A stretch of DNA of 64,000 nucleotides from Solea solea (Eukaryota; Chordata; Actinopteri; Pleuronectiformes; Soleidae): assembly GCF_958295425.1 (NCBI RefSeq), contig NC_081153.1:1605613-1669612 (forward strand). Reading direction: 5' to 3'. The position numbers and the translations under genes are program-made. Within the stretch, counting starts at the first letter, position 1. The number at the start of each line of letters is the position of its first letter. The notes beneath the pieces are model-generated. The model ran no database searches. It had not been told where the DNA came from and worked only from the letters and a program-made list of their open reading frames with translations. Of this stretch, positions 58,301 to 64,000 are shown in pieces.

Positions 58301-59248
58301 TTCATGTCTTTATCTCACTGTGAGACAGACTTTTCCAACAGGAAACTGAAGTTTGTAAACCACTCACTCTCCCACACCAAAGCCCATAGACAACATCAGT
58401 GATTTTAGCTCACGGGGACACAGGAGCTGCTGGTCCTCTGCTGCCTCGTGTGGTCACTTTGTGTCACTGAGGTCAATCTGAATGAAGGATTTTAAAAATA
58501 AAATTCACTAAAATAAGACATTAGAACTTAGTGATGGATCAACAACTCCTGTGTGTGTGTGTGACGTTAAAATCACTGATTTTCTCTGTGGACTTTGGTG
58601 TGGGAGAGTGAGAGTAGAGTGCTTTGAAAGTAAACACAAACACAAACACACTTTTATAAAGAAGGTTATTTCCTGAACTTTCCCGTACACTGGCAGATTT
58701 ATTTCATGCATCCAATTTCAAAATTAGGTTTAGATTAATTTACTAATCTTTATAAAGAATGAGTTTTTACAGAAAAGTTATATCATGCAGAAAAATAACT
58801 GTGTCCTCCTCACCTGTGCAGATCTGAACATAGCGGCGGCCATGTTGGCTCTGTTCAGCCTCTTCCTCATGGTGATGGGAGCCATTTGCATCACGATGGC
58901 TCTCAGCAAAGAAATCCTCTTCTTCCTCAAACCAGCGTCGTTCTGCTTCATCCTGTCAGGTCAGTACCTGTGTGACCTCTGTGTGACCTCTGTGTGACCT
59001 CTGTGTGACCTCTGTGTGACCTCACAGGCGTCCTGGTGCTCCTGTCTCTGGTGGTCTTCCATCAGTCGGTCCTCGCGCTGCTGTCCAGCGACCACACGGT
59101 TCCTCTGCACCACGAGCTCTCGTGGTCGGTGTCGTGCATCGGCTGCGCGGGCGCCGTCCTCATCGTGGGCGGGATCCTCTTCGTGCTGCTGGCGCTGCCT
59201 TACAGCCCCTGGCAGAAGTGTCTCCCTCACAATGACAGTGGCAGCTAG
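49391..59248 (+). CDS. cacng6: Voltage-dependent calcium channel gamma-6 subunit
   Basis: A four-helix membrane protein of the claudin/PMP22 superfamily that modulates calcium channels. Six exons in phase give 282 aa: 49391-49585, 52405-52515, 54250-54358, 57699-57773, 58822-58959, 59028-59248. The start MWSTFF and the basic NKRRRTT stretch match the long gamma-6 N-terminus; human CACNG6 is about 260 aa. Helix 1 is IKLAFFVAIVGVVLTVLGVG, then GTEFWVELAPSK and the claudin-type GLW-x-x-C (YGLWKGC). GPAELPG and ESNCTYFKFFTTGENAVMFQ are diagnostic, with NCT a potential N-glycosylation site. Helices 2-4 follow in the last two exons. The stop is TAG at 59246-59248; an AATAAA lies at 60468-60473. It is divergent from the pentraxin gene. 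Confidence 0.93.
49900..52390. repeat. Degenerate tandem repeat in cacng6 intron 1, split by a LINE
   Basis: Units of about 90-130 bases with CTTCAAAAACAACC, TAGAACCTTTTTGTTGACCT and GACCATGGCAGCCTCCTAAT recur at 49700-50030 and 52000-52370. The LINE at 50031-51990 lies between them, so it inserted into an existing array. Confidence 0.7.
50031..51990 (-). mobile_element. 5'-truncated L2-type LINE in cacng6 intron 1
   Basis: Minus-strand reverse transcriptase covers about 50226-51980. The 455-aa stretch from 51593 is open, with VTPLLKKPTLDP, LPFLSKTLERAIFNQLSSYL, LLDLSAAFDTVNH, ATGVPQGSVLGPLLFSLYTN and SYTDDTQLIL. The catalytic YADD reads YTDD. Upstream, HDQVLSLITSARPTSCPLDP is in frame back to about 51980. 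The endonuclease is missing. The 3' end carries the conserved fish L2 tail (TCATTTAGCAGACGCTTTTA) and five to six TGTAA-type pentamers (ATTAC on the plus strand, 50032-50058). It is antisense to cacng6. Relatively young, judging by the long open frame. Confidence 0.9.
52520..52885. other. cacng6 intron 2, 5' part
   Basis: Unique-looking DNA with a TG repeat at about 52598-52621. No element is seen. Confidence 0.5.
52895..53786. mobile_element. hAT-like non-autonomous DNA transposon
   Basis: Starts TAGTGATG and ends CATCACTA (perfect 8-bp inverted ends). It is flanked by GTTTTAAG (52887-52894) and GTTATAAG (53787-53794), an 8-bp target duplication with one mismatch, typical of hAT insertions. 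Subterminal GAGGCTTCGAAGC and GCCTCATGAGGC motifs recur. No hAT transposase is visible. Internally it carries a GAGTTTGGATA tandem repeat (about 53150-53300). Confidence 0.82.
53145..53300. repeat. GAGTTTGGATA tandem repeat inside the hAT-like element
   Basis: About a dozen units of GAGTTTGGATA and TAGTTTGGATA, degenerate at the edges. Confidence 0.85.
54421..54457. repeat. CTT triplet repeat
   Basis: About twelve TTC units shortly after the cacng6 exon 3 donor. Confidence 0.9.
54460..55735. other. cacng6 intron 3, 5' part
   Basis: No exon or classified element is recognised. A short stretch (54775-54860, TTCAGAATTGGAAATCCGAC) may be part of a dispersed repeat. Confidence 0.4.
55740..56640. 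repeat. Degenerate GTTGCTAACTTG / GATGACGTAGCTAA repeat
   Basis: About 900 bases of imperfect 40-60-bp units combining GTTGCTAACTTG, CAGCTGATGACGTAGCTAA and GCTAGCTTGAGTTGGAGCTG. It is an old, diverged minisatellite in cacng6 intron 3. Confidence 0.88.
56645..57080. other. cacng6 intron 3, 3' part
   Basis: Unique-looking DNA. No gene or element is recognised. Confidence 0.5.
57083..57425 (+). mobile_element. TIR-MITE family copy I
   Basis: Nearly complete, with an intact left terminus (TGTCTTAAGAACATGTTCCA, then CTCACTGTGAGACAGACTTT). The internal TG repeat is absent; at that place it reads CTCCTGTGTCCCTGTGAGC, which may be the ancestral state. Confidence 0.9.
57775..58288. other. cacng6 intron 4, 5' part
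   Basis: Contains a GTCT repeat (57832-57857). No exon is seen. Confidence 0.5.
58291..58615 (+). mobile_element. TIR-MITE family copy J
   Basis: Intact left terminus (AAGAACACGTTCATGTCTTT, then ATCTCACTGTGAGACAGAC), core CTCTGCTGCCTCGTGTGGTC and a short TG tract (about 58549-58562). The right arm is truncated after GACTTTGGTGTGGGAGAGTG. Confidence 0.9.
58960..59027 (+). other. cacng6: 68-nt cacng6 intron composed of an 11-bp tandem repeat
   Basis: Between GTCAGTACC and CACAG the whole intron is five copies of TGTGACCTCTG. Removing 68 nt restores the frame from ILSG into VLVLLSLVV, so it must be spliced out. Confidence 0.9.
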
Positions 59249-60480
59249 TGGTCAGGAGGTGTTATTGCACTTTTCTTCTGTTTCCCAAAGACGTCTGAGT
59301 AAAACGATCTTCGTCCTGTGACGTTTTTGTGAAACAGCTTTGTCTTACAATCATCTGCAATTTACTGTTTACTGTTTGTTCACTAAGATCACATCATTCT
59401 TAGATTAAATCTGATTAAAAAAACTGTAGAAGCTAAAACAAGTGACTTGAATCAACCTTTTGTTACTTATTTGCTGAATTTCTTTGCTTATTTGCTTATT
59501 TATCCGCTTTATTTCTGCAGTTTATCGTCTTTCATCAGATTAAAACATCATTTTCATTCGTCATAAGAATTTAAATAAGCAGCAGTTTTCAGTAATCTGA
59601 TTAAGACAATAGTCTGATTATGAGATCAAAATTGTATTTAAAACAATCAATCAGAGATTAAGATGTGGAGTAATCTGACTCTCAGCATGATGCATTCTCA
59701 CAGTGGATGTGGCGTCAACATAATCAGATTACACCCTGTGTTATTTGAATATAATCTGAATATTCTATTAGCAATTCAAACAAACATGATAATCTGAATA
59801 ATGTATTTTTCAGAATAAGGTCAATAATCTGATTATTCATGTCAATTTAAACACAAGTATTAATCCAATTAGGACAATAATCTGATGGTTTCTGCCATGT
59901 AAATGAGAACATGTTTTGAAGTAATCTGATTTTAATCTCCTCATTTGACTTGTGTCTTCATCAGATTATAACGTATTACTGTTAGCTTTTTCACAACAGT
60001 GGATGTAATGAAGAGACGAGTCATAATCAGATTATCTTCCATAACATGTCAACATGAATATTATGGGATATTCTGTGACTCTTCTTAAGATCTTAATTTG
60101 AAAAATATTCAGAATAACATCAGTAGTGGGATTATTGGTTTCCATGGAAACCAGATTATTGTCAGTCATGTGACCTGCAGCCAGGCTTTTTTAAACTCTC
60201 ATGTTTTCTTCTTGTTTCTATGAAGACGTTAAATCTACGTTAAGATGGTTTTATCGTCTTGTTGATTTCACTCTGTCGTGTTTTGCTGCTTTTATTTTGG
60301 TAACTTCCTGTGTAACTCATCATGTTTCTAATGAAGAGGAAACTCTGTGCGCCGTGTTTTTCCTGCACTGAATGGATTTGCGTTGAAATGACTTGATTTT
60401 ATTATTAAACATGACATGAATATTTCATGTCGTCAGATTCTCTCTGGTTCTTTGAGACGTCCTCATAAATAAAAATGCTG
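59249..60480 (+). other. cacng6 3' UTR and flank
   Basis: AT-rich sequence rich in TAATCTGATTA motifs, with a polyadenylation signal candidate AATAAA at 60468-60473. No other gene is seen. Confidence 0.5.
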
Positions 60481-60713
60481 AGTCATGATTGGTCAGGGTT
60501 ATTCATGACTCTCTTAAAATATGATTGTTTTTTTACGGCTGAAACTAACTGGTAAAAATATGTAATTATGAATGTTCTGACACTAAATTGAGTTTATAAT
60601 TTATGTAGTTTTAATATTTACTGTACTTTGTATTTAAAACATTTACACATGATATATTAACCTACAGTGAAATGGAAGAATAAGAATGTGAGATATTAAT
60701 GTCAATGTGCAAG

Positions 60714-62960
60714 TATTTGCTGGGACTATACTGGGTATTTGATGGGACTATACTGGGTATTTGATGGGACTATACTGGGTATTTGATGGGACTATACTGG
60801 GTATTTACTGGGACTTTACTGGGTATTTGATGGGACTATAATGGGTATTTGCTGGGACTATACTGGGTATTTGATGGGACTATACTGGGTATTTACTGGG
60901 ACTTTACTGGGTATTTGATGGGACTATAATGGGTATTTGCTGGGACTATACTGGGTATTTGATGGGACTTTACTGGGTATTTGCTGGGACTATACTGGGT
61001 ATTTGATGGGACTATACTGGGTTTTTGCTGGGACTATACTGGGTATTTGATGGGACTATACTGGGTATTTACTGGGACTATACTGGGTATTTACTGGGAC
61101 TTTACTGGGTATTTGATGGGACTATAATGGGTATTTGCTGGGACTATACTGGGTATTTGATGGGACTATACTGGGTATTTACTGGGACTTTACTGGGTAT
61201 TTGATGGGACTATAATGGGTATTTGCTGGGACTATACTGGGTATTTACTGGGACTTTACTGGGTATTTGATGGGACTATAATGGGTATTTGATGGGACTT
61301 TACTGGGTATTTGATGGGACTTTACTGGGTATTTGATGGGACTATAATGGTTATTTGATGGGACCATACTGGGTATTTGATGGGACTATACTGGGTATTT
61401 GATGGGACTATACTGGGTATTTGATGGGACTATACTGGGTATTTGCTGGGACTATAATGGGTATTTGCTGGGACTATACTGGGTATTTGATGGGACTATA
61501 CTGGGTATTTACTGGGACTTTACTGGGTATTTGATGGGACTATAATGGGTATTTGCTGGGACTATATTGGGTATTTACTGCGACTTTACTGGGTATTTGA
61601 TGGGACTATAATGGGTATTTGATGGGACTATACTGGGTATTTACTGGGACTTTACTGGGTATTTGATGGGACTATAATGGTTATTTGATGGGACCATACT
61701 GGGTATTTGATGGGACTATACTGGGTATTTGATGGGACTATACTGGGTATTTGATGGGACTATACTGGGTATTTGCTGGGACTATACTGGGTATTTGATG
61801 GGACTATACTGGGTATTTGATGGGACAATACTGGGTATTTGCTGGGACTATACTGGGTATTTGCTGGGACTATACTGGGTATTTACTAGGACTATACTGG
61901 GTATTTGATGGGACTATACTTGGTATTTGATGGGACTATACTGGGTATTTGCTGGGACTATACTGGGTATTTGATGGGACTTTACTGGGTATTTGCTGGG
62001 ACTATACTGGGTATTTGATGGGACTATACTGGGTTTTTGCTGGGACTATACTGGGTATTTGATGGGACTATACTGGGTATTTACTGGGACTATACTGGGT
62101 ATTTACTGGGACTTTACTGGGTATTTGATGGGACTATAATGGGTATTTGCTGGGACTATACTGGGTATTTGATGGGACTATACTGGGTATTTACTGGGAC
62201 TTTCCTGGGTATTTGATGGGAGTATACTGGGTATTTGCTGGGACTATACTGGGTATTTACTGGGACTTTCCTGGGTATTTGATGGGACTATAATGGGTAT
62301 TTGCTGGGACTATACTGGGTATTTACTGGGACTTTACTGGGTATTTGATGGGACTATAATGGGTATTTGATGGGACTATACTGCGTATTTGATGGGACTA
62401 TACTGGGTATTTGATGGGACTATACTGAGTATTTGATGGGACTATACTGGGTATTTGATGGGACTATACTGGGTATTTGCTGGGACTATACTGGGTATTT
62501 GATGGGACTATACTGGGTATTTGCTGGGACTATACTGGGTATTTACTAGGACTCTACTGGGTATTTGATGGGACTATACTGGGTATTTGATGGGACTATA
62601 CTGGGTATTTGCTGGGACTATACTGGGTATTTGATGGGACTTTACTGGGTATTTGCTGGGACTTTACTGGGTATTTACTGGGACTTTACTGGGTATTTGA
62701 TGGGACTATAATGGGTATTTGATGGGACTATACTGGGTATTTGATGGGACTATACTGGGTTTTTGCTGGGACTATACTGGGTATTTGCTGGGACTATACT
62801 GGGTATTTACTGGGACTTTACTGGGTATTTGATGGGACTATAATGGGTATTTGATGGGACTATACTGGGTATTTACTGGGACTTTACTGGGTATTTGATG
62901 GGACTATAATGGGTATTTGATGGGACTATACTTGGTATTTGTTGGGACTGTACTAGGTTT
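60714..62960. repeat. 22-bp minisatellite, about 100 copies, with higher-order structure
   Basis: The unit is two 11-mers, TGGGTATTTGA and TGGGACTATAC, so a GGG run recurs about every 11 bases on the plus strand. Variants (GATGGG, GCTGGG, ACTGGG; ACTATACT, ACTTTACT, ACTATAAT) recur in the same order over roughly four to six units. The right edge degrades at 62960-63180. Confidence 0.95.
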
Positions 62961-62964
62961 TTGC

Positions 62965-64000
62965 TCACTATCTTGTGGGTATTTCTTAGGCTGAATATTT
63001 ACTGGGTATTTGCCAATTATTTAATGGGTATTTGCTGGAAATTTGCTGGGTATATACTGGGTATTTAATGGGTAATTAGGGGGTATTTCCTGGGTTTTAA
63101 CTGGTTATTTGCTTCATTTTTGCCAGTTATTTAAAGGGTGTATAGTTAGTATTTACTGGGTAATTGCAGGATATTTACTGGATATTTTGGTCCAGTTTTG
63201 TGCAGGTTTTCAGAGCAACAGAGAGTTTGATCTCCTCACGACTTTTCCTGCAGGTTCAGGTCTTATTCTCCTGCTCACAGCACATCTCAGTCCACCTCCC
63301 TCTCTCTCTCTCACTCTGTCTCCCTCTCTCTCCCGCGCTCGTTTGGCTTCGACCTCTCGGGCTAAATTTAGAGCGTGGCCAATAAGACGACGCTGAGACC
63401 GCCACACACGAGGCTCTAAAATCCACATGTTCAGGTGAACGTGTGCAAATGTTTACATGAATCTCACAGCAACGATCACACACACACACACACACAGCGA
63501 CACAGTATCTGCTGTAAAGTGAAACAGCTGATGTCGGACATTCCTGCTGTCACTCAGTCCACTTCCCTTCACCACAGGGAATCAAACCATCAAACCTCAA
63601 ACTAACATGAGAAGCCATTAAAGATCTTAATCTGCTGTGTTCCTGTTCTCCTGAGTCAGCTCCTCCTCCATCATCATCATCATCATCTTCCGCCTCCTGC
63701 TGGTGTGTTAGGAAACTCTTTAGTCTCCTGCTCCTGTCACTCTGTGTGTGTGTGTGTGTGTGTGATAATTAGTGTGCTAATTAGGAAACCAAGCAAACTG
63801 CCAAAACATCCCTGAGGTTTATCAATAAACGTCATCCATTTTAAAAACTCTGACGATGTTTGTTCCAGTTTCCTGCTGCGTTCCATTTACATCGGAACTT
63901 GGATGTTGGAAGTCGCAACGTGACCTCAAGGTCGATCGTGTTCCATTTCAGAAGTTAAAAACAAGACAGGAGTGATAATCACAGAAGATTTAGCATTGCT
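62965..64000. other. Minisatellite decay edge and unique DNA
   Basis: Degenerate TTTACTGGGTA-like sequence to about 63180, then a CTCTC tract (63297-63332), CA and TG repeats (63478-63498, 63743-63764). No supported gene. Confidence 0.5.

Noticed and set aside
60714..62960. CRISPR-like array
   Set aside because: The 22-bp units are contiguous without unique spacers, and the host is a vertebrate; it is a minisatellite.

Overview
The window looks like teleost fish nuclear DNA. It has small exons with consensus splice sites, dense CA/TG, CAG and AGG microsatellites, minisatellites inside introns, and fish-type mobile elements (DIRS, L2/CR1-type and Rex1/CR1-type LINEs, a copia fragment, MITEs, tRNA-derived SINEs). 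No bacterial operons, CRISPR arrays or phage genes are visible. All gene calls come from translating exons by eye and comparing them with remembered vertebrate families.

Four protein-coding genes are supported. (1) 6516-11541, minus strand: phc1, a Polycomb PRC1 subunit. Eleven coding exons run from the initiator Met to the FCS zinc finger; the C-terminal SAM exons were not found and probably lie left of base 1. (2) 17695-30882, minus: slc2a3 (GLUT3-type glucose transporter), ten coding exons, complete, 533 aa, with a GC-AG first intron. (3) 36856-43099, minus: a neuronal pentraxin of the NPTX1/NPTX2 type, five exons, 689 aa. Two large His/Asp-rich blocks inflate its N-terminal half. (4) 49391-59248, plus: cacng6, a voltage-gated calcium channel gamma-6 subunit, six exons, 282 aa, complete.

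Layout. 1-6500 is probably a large phc1 intron. It holds an internally deleted DIRS retrotransposon (about 104-3937) inserted into an older GTGGGGAC-type repeat, then a terminal-inverted-repeat DNA element (about 4139-6053) that contains a Ty1/copia fragment. 6500-13100 is phc1 with its likely promoter. 13.1-17.7 kb is AT-rich intergenic or UTR DNA with a MITE. 17.7-31.7 kb is slc2a3 and its promoter, with a LINE in intron 3 and a 19-bp minisatellite filling intron 7. 31.7-36.8 kb is intergenic and dominated by a 1.6-kb minisatellite. 36.8-43.1 kb is the pentraxin gene. 43.1-49.4 kb lies between the divergent pentraxin and cacng6 promoters and carries a 417-bp foldback element and SINEs. 49.4-59.2 kb is cacng6, with an L2-type LINE in intron 1 and a hAT-like element in intron 2. 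60.7-63.0 kb is a 2.2-kb minisatellite.

The genes do not form one pathway: chromatin repression (phc1), glucose uptake (slc2a3), synaptic glutamate-receptor clustering (pentraxin) and calcium-channel modulation (cacng6). The best candidate for something undescribed is the His-rich neuronal pentraxin. Other notable items are a roughly ten-copy MITE family that carries its own TG microsatellite, an intron made almost wholly of a tandem repeat, and a short phc1 intron with complementary CA and TG tracts near its two ends.
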